NCBI GenBank assembly: GCA_965658355.1
Contig: CBFHRX010000023.1
Location: forward strand, 1-30,629
Direction: 5' to 3'
Origin: UBA11891 sp965658355
GTDB taxonomy: Bacteria > Bacteroidota > Bacteroidia > Flavobacteriales > Flavobacteriaceae
Length of the DNA stretch: 30,629 nt
The notes under the pieces were generated by a model. The model searched no databases and had not been told where the DNA came from. It saw nothing but the letters and a program-made list of their open reading frames with translations. Positions 23,076 to 30,629 of the stretch are shown here, one piece after another. Both the position numbers and the translations under genes were made by a program. Position 1 is the stretch's first letter; the number at the start of each line of letters is the position of its first letter.

Positions 23076-23665
23076 ATGATAATTTCGACATAGACACACT
23101 TCCAATCACGGAATCTATCAGTGAGAATTACACCCACATAATTGATTTACTCGGAGAAAATGCTAGCCGAGAGGGGCTGCTAAAAACTCCTGAAAGAGCT
23201 TCAAAAGCAATGAAGTTTTTAACAGAAGGGTACGAAATGGATCCCAAACAAATATTGCAAGGGGCCATGTTTAAAGAAGATTACAATGAAATGGTTATCG
23301 TAAAAGATATTGAGTTATACTCTTTATGCGAACACCACTTATTGCCCTTCTTTGGTAAAGCGCATATTGCGTATATCCCCAACGGGCATATCGTTGGATT
23401 GAGTAAGATTCCGCGTGTTGTAGATGTATTTTCTAGGAGACTGCAAGTTCAAGAACGTTTGACCGAGCAAATCTTGGATTGCATTAATGATACCTTGAAG
23501 CCCGAAGGAGTGGCGGTTGTCATTGAAGCGTCTCATATGTGCATGATGATGCGTGGGGTACAAAAACAAAACTCCACAACGACTACCTCTGGTTTCCGTG
23601 GGGCCTTCAAAGAAACGGATACACGAAATGAGTTTTTAAAACTGGTATCGTCTACTTTGACGTAG
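23072..23665 (+). CDS. folE: GTP cyclohydrolase I
   Basis: FolE turns GTP into dihydroneopterin triphosphate, the first step to folate (and other pterins). The 197-residue protein has the zinc ligands C86 and H89 in LCEHHLLPFFG, and C157 in SHMCMMMRG, the conserved GLSKIPRVVDVFSRRLQVQERLT, and a TTTTSGFRGAF end. Length is close to the E. coli enzyme minus its N-terminal extension. Its ATG shares four bases with the msrA stop, so it is probably translationally coupled. The last 14 bases overlap the end of the convergent DUF6787-like gene. Confidence 0.96.
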   Translation: MNDNFDIDTLPITESISENYTHIIDLLGENASREGLLKTPERASKAMKFLTEGYEMDPKQILQGAMFKEDYNEMVIVKDIELYSLCEHHLLPFFGKAHIAYIPNGHIVGLSKIPRVVDVFSRRLQVQERLTEQILDCINDTLKPEGVAVVIEASHMCMMMRGVQKQNSTTTTSGFRGAFKETDTRNEFLKLVSSTLT

Positions 23666-23969
23666 TTTTTTCCTTCGGATATAGTTTTAACTTTCGCAGC
23701 ATTTTTTTCTCAAATTCCCAAAAAAAACGGAATTGAAAAAAGATGGTACCAAAAAAGAGCAGCAATATTTGGTACAAGGGAAATATGAGAATTATTCTAA
23801 GGGTGTAATACAAGAAACCACCCATTTTTTCCGGTGTAATAGCCAAGTAATCAAGTAGGGGCTGACCCAGTTTCACACTCATAGAACCCGTGATACCAAA
23901 CACTACGAAGATGATGATTAGCTGGAAATTAGAGGAGATTCCCCAACGCTCTTTAAGTTTTTGAAGCAC
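23652..23969 (-). CDS. DUF6787-like small membrane protein
   Basis: The 105-residue protein starts MLQKLKERWGISSNFQLIII, a pattern typical of a short flavobacterial membrane family (DUF6787, as far as I can recall), followed by a hydrophobic helix (about 17-30), TGSMSVKLGQPLLDYL, two hydrophobic stretches (51-65 and 66-82) and a WEFEKKMLRKL basic end. It is an inner-membrane protein of unknown role. It starts eight bases after the serA stop, so it is the last gene of the serC-serA operon; the ends of this gene and folE overlap. Confidence 0.75.
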   Translation of the reverse strand: MLQKLKERWGISSNFQLIIIFVVFGITGSMSVKLGQPLLDYLAITPEKMGGFLYYTLRIILIFPLYQILLLFFGTIFFQFRFFWEFEKKMLRKLKLYPKEKTTSK

Positions 23970-23977
23970 GCTTATTT

Positions 23978-24928
23978 CTAGTTAAGAATCGCAATTATCT
24001 GATCGGCCAATTCTTGCCCAATTCGATCTTGTGCTTCATTTGTTGCTGCACCAATATGCGGAGTTAATGAAATCTTAGGGTGCATTAAGAGCTTAATTTC
24101 AGGCTTGGGTTCGTTTTCAAAAGTATCAAGCGCTGCAAAAGAAAGTTTTTCACTATCCAAGGCTTCAACTAAGGCAACTTCATTGACAACGCCTCCTCTA
24201 GCTGCATTGATCAAGACAGCTCCTTTTTTCATTGTATCGAACTCAGCTGAATCAATAACGTACTCTTTTTGTGCAGGAACGTGTAAACTAATAAAATCGG
24301 CTTCTTGTAGTAATTGATCCATTTCTATGGTCTCAATGTTTACAGCTAGGCTTTGACCATTAAATAATGCTACAGGAACTTCTGCCTTTTCTATAAATTT
24401 ATCAGAGGCGATAACTCGCATTCCGACCCCTAAGCCGATTTTAGCTACCTCTTGGCCAATACGACCAAACCCAATAATCCCTAAGGTTTTACCGCGAAGT
24501 TCAACTCCTTTAGCATAGGCTTTTTTGAGACCTTTAAAATTGGATTCCCCTTCTAATGGCATATTCCGATTGGAATCGTATAAAAACCGTACTCCTCCGT
24601 ACAAATGGGCAAAAACTAATTCCGCAACAGAGGCTGAGGAAGCAGCTGGAGTATTGATTACATGCACTCCTTTTTCTTTAGCGTAAGCAACGTCAATATT
24701 ATCCATTCCAACCCCACCACGGCCAATGACCTTTAGGTTTGGACAAGCATCGATTAACTCTTTACGGGCAGTTGTTGCAGAACGAACTAATAATACTGTA
24801 ATGTCATTGTCATTGATATAGGCAGTTAGTTGTTCTTGGGCAACATTAGTTGTTTCTACTGTAAACCCAGCCGCTTCTAGAGCTTGTATGCCTGAGTTCG
24901 AAATTCCGTCATTTGCGAGTACTTTCAT
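23978..24928 (-). CDS. serA: D-3-phosphoglycerate dehydrogenase (short form)
   Basis: SerA oxidises 3-phosphoglycerate to phosphohydroxypyruvate with NAD, the first step of serine synthesis. The 316-residue protein is a D-2-hydroxyacid dehydrogenase: NAD motif GIIGFGRIGQE (150-160), IGRGGVGMDNIDV (68-80), the catalytic Arg in INAARGGVVNE, Glu in FENEP and His in TPHIGAAT. It stops right after the catalytic domain, so the ACT regulatory domain of E. coli SerA is absent and serine feedback through it is not expected. The location 74 bases after serC supports the serA role over other hydroxyacid dehydrogenases. Confidence 0.92.
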   Translation of the reverse strand: MKVLANDGISNSGIQALEAAGFTVETTNVAQEQLTAYINDNDITVLLVRSATTARKELIDACPNLKVIGRGGVGMDNIDVAYAKEKGVHVINTPAASSASVAELVFAHLYGGVRFLYDSNRNMPLEGESNFKGLKKAYAKGVELRGKTLGIIGFGRIGQEVAKIGLGVGMRVIASDKFIEKAEVPVALFNGQSLAVNIETIEMDQLLQEADFISLHVPAQKEYVIDSAEFDTMKKGAVLINAARGGVVNEVALVEALDSEKLSFAALDTFENEPKPEIKLLMHPKISLTPHIGAATNEAQDRIGQELADQIIAILN

Positions 24929-25002
24929 AGCGAGATGCGTGTGTTAGTTTTTTTTATAATAGAGTTAGCGACTAAATGGATTTGTTTTTTATGTTACACT
25001 AC

Positions 25003-26067
25003 TTAAACAGTACGTTCAAATTCTTTCATTACTTCTATCAGCAACGAAACACTTTCCAATGGCATAGCGTTGTATATAGAAGCTCGATAGCCTCCTACTG
25101 AACGGTGCCCTTTAAGTCCGCTTATTCCAGCTTCATTCCAAAGGGTATCAAAGCGCTCAGCTGTTTCTGGATCACGCAAGTTAAAAGTGGCATTCATTTG
25201 ACTGCGATCTTCTTTAGCTGCGAAACCTTCAAAACATTCATTGCGATCGATTTCATCGTATAATAAAGATGCTTTTTCCGCATTGGCTTTTCCTACAGCT
25301 TCTAAACCTCCTTGGTTTTTGATCCAACGTAGGTTGAGTAAAGTTGTATAAACAGCAAATACGGGAGGTGTATTAAACATACTTTCTTTGGCTATATGCA
25401 ATGAATAATCAAGCATAGAAGGAACCGCTCTTGATACTTTTCCTAGTAGATTCATATCAGCGATTACCAAAGTGGTCCCTGCAGGGCCTAGATTCTTTTG
25501 TGCTCCTGCATAAAACAAACCAAATTTACTGTAATCAAAAGCTCTCGAAAAAATATCGGAGCTCATATCAGCAACCAGTGGAGCAGAGACTTTAGGAATA
25601 TCTTGAAATTGAGTCCCAAAGATGGTGTTGTTCGTAGTGATGTGTATATAGTCTAGCTTTTCAGCAGCGATATGCTCTTTAGGGATGTAGTTAAAATTGG
25701 AACTTTTGGAGGAAGCCAATTCAATGACCTCTCCAAAATGTTTTGCTTCTTTTATGGCTTTGTCAGACCACGAACCTGTATTGACATAACCCGCTCGATT
25801 TTCAAGTAGATTGTATGCAGCCATCAAAAACTGTGTGCTGGCTCCTCCTTGAAGGAACATAGCCCGATAGGTGGTGTTTTCCAAGCCTGAAAGTTCTAGG
25901 GAGAGCGCACAGGCTTCTTCCATTATGGCGACAAACTCTTTACTGCGGTGTGAGATTTCGATTAGCGATAAACCAGTACCATTCAAATTGCGAACAGCAT
26001 CAGCAGCTTGACTCAGTACTTCTTGCGGAAGGATAGCAGGGCCAGCGCTGAAGTTGTGTTTTTTCAT
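25003..26067 (-). CDS. serC: Phosphoserine aminotransferase
   Basis: SerC converts phosphohydroxypyruvate and glutamate to phosphoserine and 2-oxoglutarate (also used for PLP synthesis). The 354-residue protein starts KKHNFSAGPAILPQEVL, the family's N-terminus, with LQGGASTQF (72-80), the PLP-binding Lys in YAGAQKNLGPAG (K191) and HRSVGGYRASIYNAMPLESV near the end. Length is normal for the family. The 256-base gap before it towards the acyl-CoA reductase is AT-rich and shows no clear TAnnTTTG on the minus strand; serC may have its own promoter I cannot see, or be read through from the reductase gene. Confidence 0.96.
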   Translation of the reverse strand: MKKHNFSAGPAILPQEVLSQAADAVRNLNGTGLSLIEISHRSKEFVAIMEEACALSLELSGLENTTYRAMFLQGGASTQFLMAAYNLLENRAGYVNTGSWSDKAIKEAKHFGEVIELASSKSSNFNYIPKEHIAAEKLDYIHITTNNTIFGTQFQDIPKVSAPLVADMSSDIFSRAFDYSKFGLFYAGAQKNLGPAGTTLVIADMNLLGKVSRAVPSMLDYSLHIAKESMFNTPPVFAVYTTLLNLRWIKNQGGLEAVGKANAEKASLLYDEIDRNECFEGFAAKEDRSQMNATFNLRDPETAERFDTLWNEAGISGLKGHRSVGGYRASIYNAMPLESVSLLIEVMKEFERTV

Positions 26068-26282
26068 GGGTGTATAAATTAAAGCGTTCTAAAAGCCTTA
26101 TTGACTAATTATATGTTGTTTACAAAAAGAACTTAAAAAGCATACTACCTGACTGTTAAACAATTAAAAAGGAAGTATTTGCTGGACGTATTTCTTTTTC
26201 TGCTGCAAATATCAAAACTTCTTATAAATCAAACACGAAATCAACCGTTTTTTATTTTTTGTTTTCAACAGTTCATGCGTTC

Positions 26283-26335
26283 GGGAGTATTCTATTCTTT
26301 TTCGGAAAAAAAACAGCAAAAAATTAAATACTCCC
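26283..26335 (-). repeat. Inverted repeat over the end of the acyl-CoA reductase gene
   Basis: GGGAGTATT (26283-26291) and AATACTCCC (26327-26335) are perfect 9-bp inverted repeats, 35 bases apart. One arm is formed by the last sense codons of the reductase gene. The loop holds a smaller TTTTT-CGG-AAAAA hairpin. There is no T-run after the stem on the minus strand, so it is not a classic terminator; it could be an RNA-stabilising or processing element between the reductase and serC. Confidence 0.4.
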
Positions 26336-27343
26336 TAAAAACTCTAACGTATTTTGTCCATCCGCATAATCCCAAAGTTGGGGCTCTTGCGCTTTTCCAA
26401 AAGGGAAAGAATGCGGCAAGTCTAATTCACTCACTACACATTGGATGTTTTCAGTATGGTCTGCTATTTCATTTTTCACATCCTCAAGACTGCTGTAGTA
26501 TTGGTAGTTTAGACATGCAATAGGAGCAGCCCATTCAGAAGATTCTCGAAGAAGAAAAAAGCCGTTTTCTAGAAACTCAAAATCACTCATTAGATATACA
26601 GCTTTGTTGTAATCGTAATTATTGGCATATTTCGAGTTTTCGATGCTGTCTCGTTTTGGATAAAGCCCCCCAAATATTTGATCCAAATCGTAGTCTTTTG
26701 GGAGGTATACTTTTGACACATTTCGACAGCCCAATCCATAATAACGTAAAATATCATCCCCCAGGGCTTCTAATTGAGCAGTGCTTTCACTTCCATCTAA
26801 GACAGCAACGGCATTCCTGTTTTTCCGAATGAGGTTGGGAACGACATTAAAATAGGATTCAAAATAACGAGCCGAATTGTTACTTCCGGTTGCAATCACG
26901 GCATCAAAACCTTTAAGAGACCCCTGTATAAAGGTAATTTTGCCTTTATTTTCGGGCTCTAAATCCTCAAGAAGGGATACGATCCAAGGTAATAAATAAG
27001 GGTCTTTGCTAGCACATTTCACCAGTCCTTTGTGTGGGCTGGCCCATATACATAGCAAATCATGCAGTCCCACAAAAGGGATGTTTCCCGCTACAATCAA
27101 GCCTATTGTTTGGGATTGTGTCCTTACAAAGTAATCTTTTTGAAGCCAGTGTTGAATGTTTTCTTTTTGAAGGGAATCAGACCAACTTAACAGCGCTTTT
27201 TTAACTTGAAGGGGTTCGAACCAACCGTTAGAATGGTATACTTTAGTAAGAAGGGCATTAAATTCACTAGTGGAGTCTTCTTCACGGGCATAAACTCCTA
27301 ATTGCTTCCCTAAAGTGACGAAAGTGGAAATGATACTATTCAA
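26324..27343 (-). CDS. LuxC-like acyl-CoA reductase
   Basis: The 339-residue protein matches the LuxC/acyl-CoA reductase family (PF05893), which reduces acyl-CoA or acyl-enzyme to aldehyde with NADPH. Seen are LIVAGNIPFVGLHDLL (82-97), the ATGSNNSARYFESYF block (151-165), and LGDDILRYYGLGCRNVSKVYLP with the likely active-site C206. It has no LuxE or LuxD neighbour, so it is not a bioluminescence operon. It is divergent from a ferredoxin gene and upstream of serC; I recall this ferredoxin/reductase/serC/serA order as common in flavobacteria. The true substrate is not known. Confidence 0.88.
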   Translation of the reverse strand: MNSIISTFVTLGKQLGVYAREEDSTSEFNALLTKVYHSNGWFEPLQVKKALLSWSDSLQKENIQHWLQKDYFVRTQSQTIGLIVAGNIPFVGLHDLLCIWASPHKGLVKCASKDPYLLPWIVSLLEDLEPENKGKITFIQGSLKGFDAVIATGSNNSARYFESYFNVVPNLIRKNRNAVAVLDGSESTAQLEALGDDILRYYGLGCRNVSKVYLPKDYDLDQIFGGLYPKRDSIENSKYANNYDYNKAVYLMSDFEFLENGFFLLRESSEWAAPIACLNYQYYSSLEDVKNEIADHTENIQCVVSELDLPHSFPFGKAQEPQLWDYADGQNTLEFLGSI

Positions 27344-27376
27344 TAGAAATTATTATGGGCGGTTTATTTTTTACCC

Positions 27377-27384
27377 TATTTTTG
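27377..27384 (+). promoter_or_regulatory. -7 box TATTTTTG for the ferredoxin-ychF operon
   Basis: TATTTTTG is a full consensus match 25 bases before the ferredoxin ATG (27410). It faces a minus-strand -7 box one base away, see the next entry. Confidence 0.45.
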
Positions 27385-27385
27385 T

Positions 27386-27393
27386 CAAAAGTA
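27386..27393 (-). promoter_or_regulatory. -7 box TACTTTTG for the acyl-CoA reductase gene
   Basis: CAAAAGTA on the plus strand is TACTTTTG on the minus strand, a full match, 42 bases before the reductase ATG (27343). It and TATTTTTG at 27377-27384 are separated by a single base and point at each other, so only one could be occupied at a time. Confidence 0.45.
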
Positions 27394-27409
27394 ATGAAAA
27401 AGAAAGTCC

Positions 27410-27760
27410 ATGGCGATTGTAATTACTGACGAATGTATTAATTGCGGAGCTTGTGAGCCCGAATGCCCCAATACAGCTATATACGAGGGAGCAGAAGAAT
27501 GGCGTTACCAGGACGGTACTTCTTTAGCGGGTGCTTTTGTGCTTCCAAATGGTCAAAAAGCCGAAGCTGAAACTGTTATGGATCCCATTTCGGACGAATA
27601 CTATTACATAGTTCCAGACAAATGCACTGAATGCAAAGGTTTTCATGACGAACCACAATGTGCAGCTGTATGCCCTGTTGATTGCTGTGTGCCAGATGAG
27701 TCCCATGTGGAAACAGAAACTGAATTAGTAGCCAAACAACGTTTTTTACACCAAGAATAA
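27410..27760 (+). CDS. 2[4Fe-4S]-type ferredoxin
   Basis: The 116-residue protein is an electron carrier with two iron-sulfur cluster sites: C9, C12, C15, C19 (CINCGACEPECP), and C72, C75, C84, C88 (CTECKGFHDEPQCAAVCP). The second site has the eight-residue insert between its second and third Cys that marks the Alvin-type (Chromatium-like) ferredoxins. Two extra Cys (C92, C93) follow. The 52 residues between the sites (20-71) form a longer insert than in bacterial clostridial-type ferredoxins, which have about 60 residues in all. It precedes ychF by six bases and is divergent from the acyl-CoA reductase, a possible partner, but that is inference. Confidence 0.93.
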   Translation: MAIVITDECINCGACEPECPNTAIYEGAEEWRYQDGTSLAGAFVLPNGQKAEAETVMDPISDEYYYIVPDKCTECKGFHDEPQCAAVCPVDCCVPDESHVETETELVAKQRFLHQE

Positions 27761-27766
27761 TACTCT

Positions 27767-28861
27767 ATGAAAGCAGGTATAGTAGGATTGCCTAATGTGG
27801 GTAAATCCACCTTGTTTAACTGTTTGTCGAATGCCAAAGCACAAAGCGCAAATTTTCCCTTTTGTACAATTGAACCCAATATTGGGATCGTAAATGTTCC
27901 CGATCCTCGATTGGATCGTTTGGCCTCACTGGTGAATCCTGAAAAAGTCATCCCCACCACTGTTGAAATAGTTGACATCGCAGGTCTTGTAAAAGGGGCG
28001 AGTAAAGGCGAGGGGTTGGGGAATCAATTTCTTGGAAATATTCGAGAAACAGATGCCATCATTCATGTACTGCGCTGCTTTGAAAATGACAATATCGTTC
28101 ACGTAGAAGCAACTGTAGATCCTGTTCGGGACAAAGAAATCATCGATTTCGAATTGCAATTAAAAGATCTTGAGACGGTTGAAAAAAAGTTGGTAAAGGT
28201 CAAACGGGCTGCTAGAACGGGAAATAAAGAAGCAGCAAAAGAACTTAGCGTACTGGAAAGTGTACACAAGGGGCTTGAAGAAGCCCAAAATGTCAGAGCG
28301 TTAGAACTTTCTGAAGACGATAGGGACGCCTTTGTCAAGCCACTGCAATTGTTGACAGACAAGCCTGTTCTATACGTGTGCAATGTAGATGAAAGCGCGG
28401 CAGCTAGTGGCAATGCGCTTGTGGAAAAAGTTAAAAACGCTATTTCAAATGAGCAAGCAGAACTTTTGGTTTTGGCTGTTAGTATTGAGGCAGATATAAA
28501 TGAATTGGACTCTTATGAGGAGCGTCAACTCTTTTTAGAGGATTTAGGCTTACAAGAAGCCGGAGCTGCTAAGTTAATTCGCTCTGCCTATGCCTTACTC
28601 AATCGTCAAACCTATTTCACAGCGGGCGAAAAAGAAGTACGTGCTTGGACGATTCCTATTGGTGCGACAGCACCTCAGGCAGCAGGAGTCATTCATACCG
28701 ACTTCGAAAAAGGTTTTATCAGAGCCGAAGTGATCAGTTATGCCGATTACGACGCTATGGAATCTGAATCGAAAATAAAAGAAGCAGGTAAGATGAGAAT
28801 TGAGGGGAAAGAATACACCGTGGCAGACGGTGACGTTATGCATTTTAGATTCAATGTCTAA
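27767..28861 (+). CDS. ychF: Redox-regulated ATPase YchF
   Basis: YchF is an Obg-like P-loop ATPase bound to ribosomes. The 364-residue protein starts MKAGIVGLPNVGKSTLFN, with G1 GLPNVGKST (7-15), switch region DIAGLVKGASKGEGLGNQFL (70-89) and NVDE (206-209) where GTPases have NKxD; this NxxE motif gives ATP preference in the family. A coiled-coil arm lies around 125-185, and the C-terminal TGS domain shows at TYFTAGEKEVRAWTIPIG and ends in GDVMHFRFNV. The length and order are normal. It is six bases after the ferredoxin gene and likely shares its promoter. Confidence 0.97.
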   Translation: MKAGIVGLPNVGKSTLFNCLSNAKAQSANFPFCTIEPNIGIVNVPDPRLDRLASLVNPEKVIPTTVEIVDIAGLVKGASKGEGLGNQFLGNIRETDAIIHVLRCFENDNIVHVEATVDPVRDKEIIDFELQLKDLETVEKKLVKVKRAARTGNKEAAKELSVLESVHKGLEEAQNVRALELSEDDRDAFVKPLQLLTDKPVLYVCNVDESAAASGNALVEKVKNAISNEQAELLVLAVSIEADINELDSYEERQLFLEDLGLQEAGAAKLIRSAYALLNRQTYFTAGEKEVRAWTIPIGATAPQAAGVIHTDFEKGFIRAEVISYADYDAMESESKIKEAGKMRIEGKEYTVADGDVMHFRFNV

Positions 28862-28883
28862 AGGCTCCAACTAAAAAAACTTC

Positions 28884-28901
28884 TCAACAACGGCTTGTTG
28901 A
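28884..28901. terminator. Hairpin between ychF and parE
   Basis: TCAACAA (28884-28890) and TTGTTGA (28895-28901) form a 7-bp stem with a CGGC loop, 23 bases after the ychF stop. The T-run on the plus strand is poor (AATTGTTAATTT), so it may be a weak terminator. On the minus strand a run of seven T starts three to four bases after the stem, but no minus-strand gene is upstream. Confidence 0.35.
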
Positions 28902-28969
28902 AATTGTTAATTTCTTCACTCGCAGCAAAGGCTAAGCATCACTCGTATATTTTAACTTAGTAGCCACTT

Positions 28970-30629
28970 ATGGCTCAAGTCACGAACTATACCGAAGACA
29001 ACATACGCTCCCTTGATTGGAAAGAACACATCAGGATGCGTCCAGGAATGTATATCGGGAAACTAGGAGACGGTTCTTCTCCTGATGACGGTATTTATAT
29101 TCTCCTAAAAGAAATCCTGGACAACTGTATCGATGAGTTTGTGATGGGCGCAGGAAAAACAATTGAGATTAAGATTGAAGATTCTCAAGTACAAATCCGC
29201 GACTACGGCCGTGGAATACCTTTGGGTAAAGTTGTAGACGTTGTTTCTAAGATGAACACTGGAGGGAAATACGACAGTCGCGCCTTTAAAAAATCAGTTG
29301 GACTTAATGGGGTAGGGACAAAAGCGGTTAATGCCTTGTCTTCTTCTTTTACAGTAGCTTCCTTTCGAGACCAACAAAGTAAATCTGCTTCTTTCTCGTA
29401 TGGTGAATTAAAAGAAGAAAGCGAGCTCGTTAAAAGCGCAAAGCGCAAGGGGACGCTGGTTCAATTTGTTCCCGATACCCAAATTTTTAAAAACTACAAG
29501 TTTCGATTAGAGTATGTAGAACGCATGCTCAAAAATTATGTTTACCTCAATCCAGGCCTTACCATTGAACTTAATGGAGTCCCTTACAAATCAGAAAATG
29601 GCTTAAAAGATCTATTAGAGGATCAAACAACTGATTCGGATCTGCTATATCCAATTATTCATTTAAGAGGAGAGGATATTGAAGTGGCCATGAGTCACAG
29701 TAAAACCCAGTACAGCGAAGAGTATCATTCCTTTGTCAACGGACAGAATACGACCCAAGGGGGGACGCATCAAGCCGCATTTAGAGAGGCCGTTGTCAAA
29801 ACAATTCGGGAACATTTTGGGAAAAATTACGATGCCTCAGATATTCGGAAGTCTATCATCGCAGCGCTGAGTATCAAAGTGATGGAGCCTGTTTTTGAAT
29901 CCCAGACGAAGACGAAACTCGGTTCTACAGACATGGGGGGTGATTTGCCTACTGTTCGTACCTATATCAATGATTTTATGACGACTCAGTTGGACAACTA
30001 TCTTCATAAAAATACTGCTGTTGCGGAGGCCATACAACGTAAAATTTTACAAGCAGAAAAAGAGCGTAAAGAACTGTCTGGAATTCGAAAATTAGCCCGT
30101 GAAAGAGCTAAAAAGGCAAGTTTACACAACAAAAAATTACGAGACTGCCGGGTGCATTTAGGGGATTTGAAAAAAGACCGGCGACTGGATTCCACTTTAT
30201 TTATCACAGAAGGAGATTCGGCGAGTGGTTCTATTACCAAATCAAGAGATGTCAATACGCAAGCCGTTTTTAGTTTGCGTGGTAAGCCCTTGAATTCATA
30301 TGGGATGTCCAAAAAAATCGTGTATGAAAACGAAGAATTCAACCTCTTACAAGCCGCATTAAATATAGAAGAAAGCCTTGAAGATCTTCGCTACAACAAT
30401 ATTGTCATAGCCACTGATGCTGATGTTGACGGGATGCATATTCGTTTGTTATTGATTACTTTTTTCCTACAGTTTTTTCCTGAACTCATAAAAGAAGGGC
30501 ATCTATTTATACTGCAAACCCCTTTATTCCGGGTTCGAAACAAAAAGCAAACTATCTACTGCTATTCTGAAAAAGAACGAGTAGAGGCTATTGAATTCCT
30601 AAAAGGAAAACCAGAAATAACCCGATTCA
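28970..30629 (+). CDS. parE: DNA topoisomerase IV subunit B (partial, 3' end outside window)
   Basis: The first 553 residues are visible and the frame stays open to the last base. It is a type IIA topoisomerase ATPase subunit: GHKL motifs KEILDNCIDE (48-57), DYGRGIPLG and GLNGVGTKAVNALS, the QTKTKLGS region, then the Toprim domain with TEGDSASG and DADVDGMHIR. The start RSLDWKEHIRMRPGMYIGKLGDGSSPDDGIY and missing GyrB-type insertions point to ParE rather than GyrB. ParE with ParC unlinks daughter chromosomes using ATP. Flavobacterial ParE is about 620 residues, so some 65 codons lie beyond the window. parC would be expected just downstream, but cannot be seen. Confidence 0.93.
   Translation, partial: MAQVTNYTEDNIRSLDWKEHIRMRPGMYIGKLGDGSSPDDGIYILLKEILDNCIDEFVMGAGKTIEIKIEDSQVQIRDYGRGIPLGKVVDVVSKMNTGGKYDSRAFKKSVGLNGVGTKAVNALSSSFTVASFRDQQSKSASFSYGELKEESELVKSAKRKGTLVQFVPDTQIFKNYKFRLEYVERMLKNYVYLNPGLTIELNGVPYKSENGLKDLLEDQTTDSDLLYPIIHLRGEDIEVAMSHSKTQYSEEYHSFVNGQNTTQGGTHQAAFREAVVKTIREHFGKNYDASDIRKSIIAALSIKVMEPVFESQTKTKLGSTDMGGDLPTVRTYINDFMTTQLDNYLHKNTAVAEAIQRKILQAEKERKELSGIRKLARERAKKASLHNKKLRDCRVHLGDLKKDRRLDSTLFITEGDSASGSITKSRDVNTQAVFSLRGKPLNSYGMSKKIVYENEEFNLLQAALNIEESLEDLRYNNIVIATDADVDGMHIRLLLITFFLQFFPELIKEGHLFILQTPLFRVRNKKQTIYCYSEKERVEAIEFLKGKPEITRF

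Noticed and set aside
26179..26523. 114-codon plus-strand ORF before serC
   Set aside because: It overlaps the end of the acyl-CoA reductase gene in antisense, has a non-ATG start and low-complexity Phe/Leu/Lys content.
29203..30342. Minus-strand ORFs opposite parE
   Set aside because: Shadows of the parE reading frame; parE itself is strongly supported by its motifs.

Overview
The window looks like a compact chromosomal segment from a member of the Flavobacteriaceae (phylum Bacteroidota). Grounds are the protein families present (DUF4834, DUF6787-like, YfhO, SusC-type plug domain, DUF1835, TIGR02757), AT-rich non-coding DNA, the lack of strong Shine-Dalgarno sequences, and repeated matches to the Bacteroidota promoter -7 element TAnnTTTG. 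I see no rRNA, tRNA, CRISPR array, prophage or insertion sequence. No gap without a gene exceeds 300 bases; the longest are 1-262, 26068-26323 and 13160-13403.

Layout. 1-2265: a regulatory-looking gap with a leftward terminator, a half-size AraC-like HTH protein, a PlsC-type acyltransferase, a small membrane protein, a stand-alone TonB plug domain with a polybasic tail, and a 56-residue membrane protein. 2266-6197: mnmE, a DUF4870 membrane protein, a GNAT-like protein and an outer-membrane MetA-type protein with a basic tail. 6321-10370: a surface-polymer operon of DUF4834, YfhO and a Wzx/MATE-type flippase. 10379-15334: DNA repair and stress genes (uvrA, an ECF sigma factor with a small follower ORF, nth, bcp). 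15353-18922: a DUF1835 protein, a 477-residue conserved protein, an MBL hydrolase and an anchored coiled-coil protein. 18911-22373: an alpha/beta hydrolase, a dihydroorotase-like protein without metal ligands, a TIGR02757 protein and a LolD-like ATPase. 22545-23665: msrA-folE. 23652-27760: serC-serA with a DUF6787-like gene, a LuxC-like acyl-CoA reductase and a divergent ferredoxin. 27767-30629: ychF and the first part of parE, which runs off the window.

Most of this is core metabolism and maintenance. I did not find a clear new defence or mobile system. The most interesting items are the plug-only TonB protein with a lysine/arginine tail, the dihydroorotase homologue that has lost its metal ligands, an endonuclease III without the iron-sulfur cysteines, a set of genes whose -7 box sits only 2-8 bases before the ATG (possible leaderless transcripts), the repeat-rich uvrA/sigma gap, and the leader/terminator arrangement at the left edge.

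Several starts were moved from the longest ORF to positions that fit promoters, signal peptides or family N-termini: 6197 (minus), GTG 6321, ATG 13404, ATG 14841 (minus), GTG 16087 (minus), 19561 (minus) and TTG 22545.
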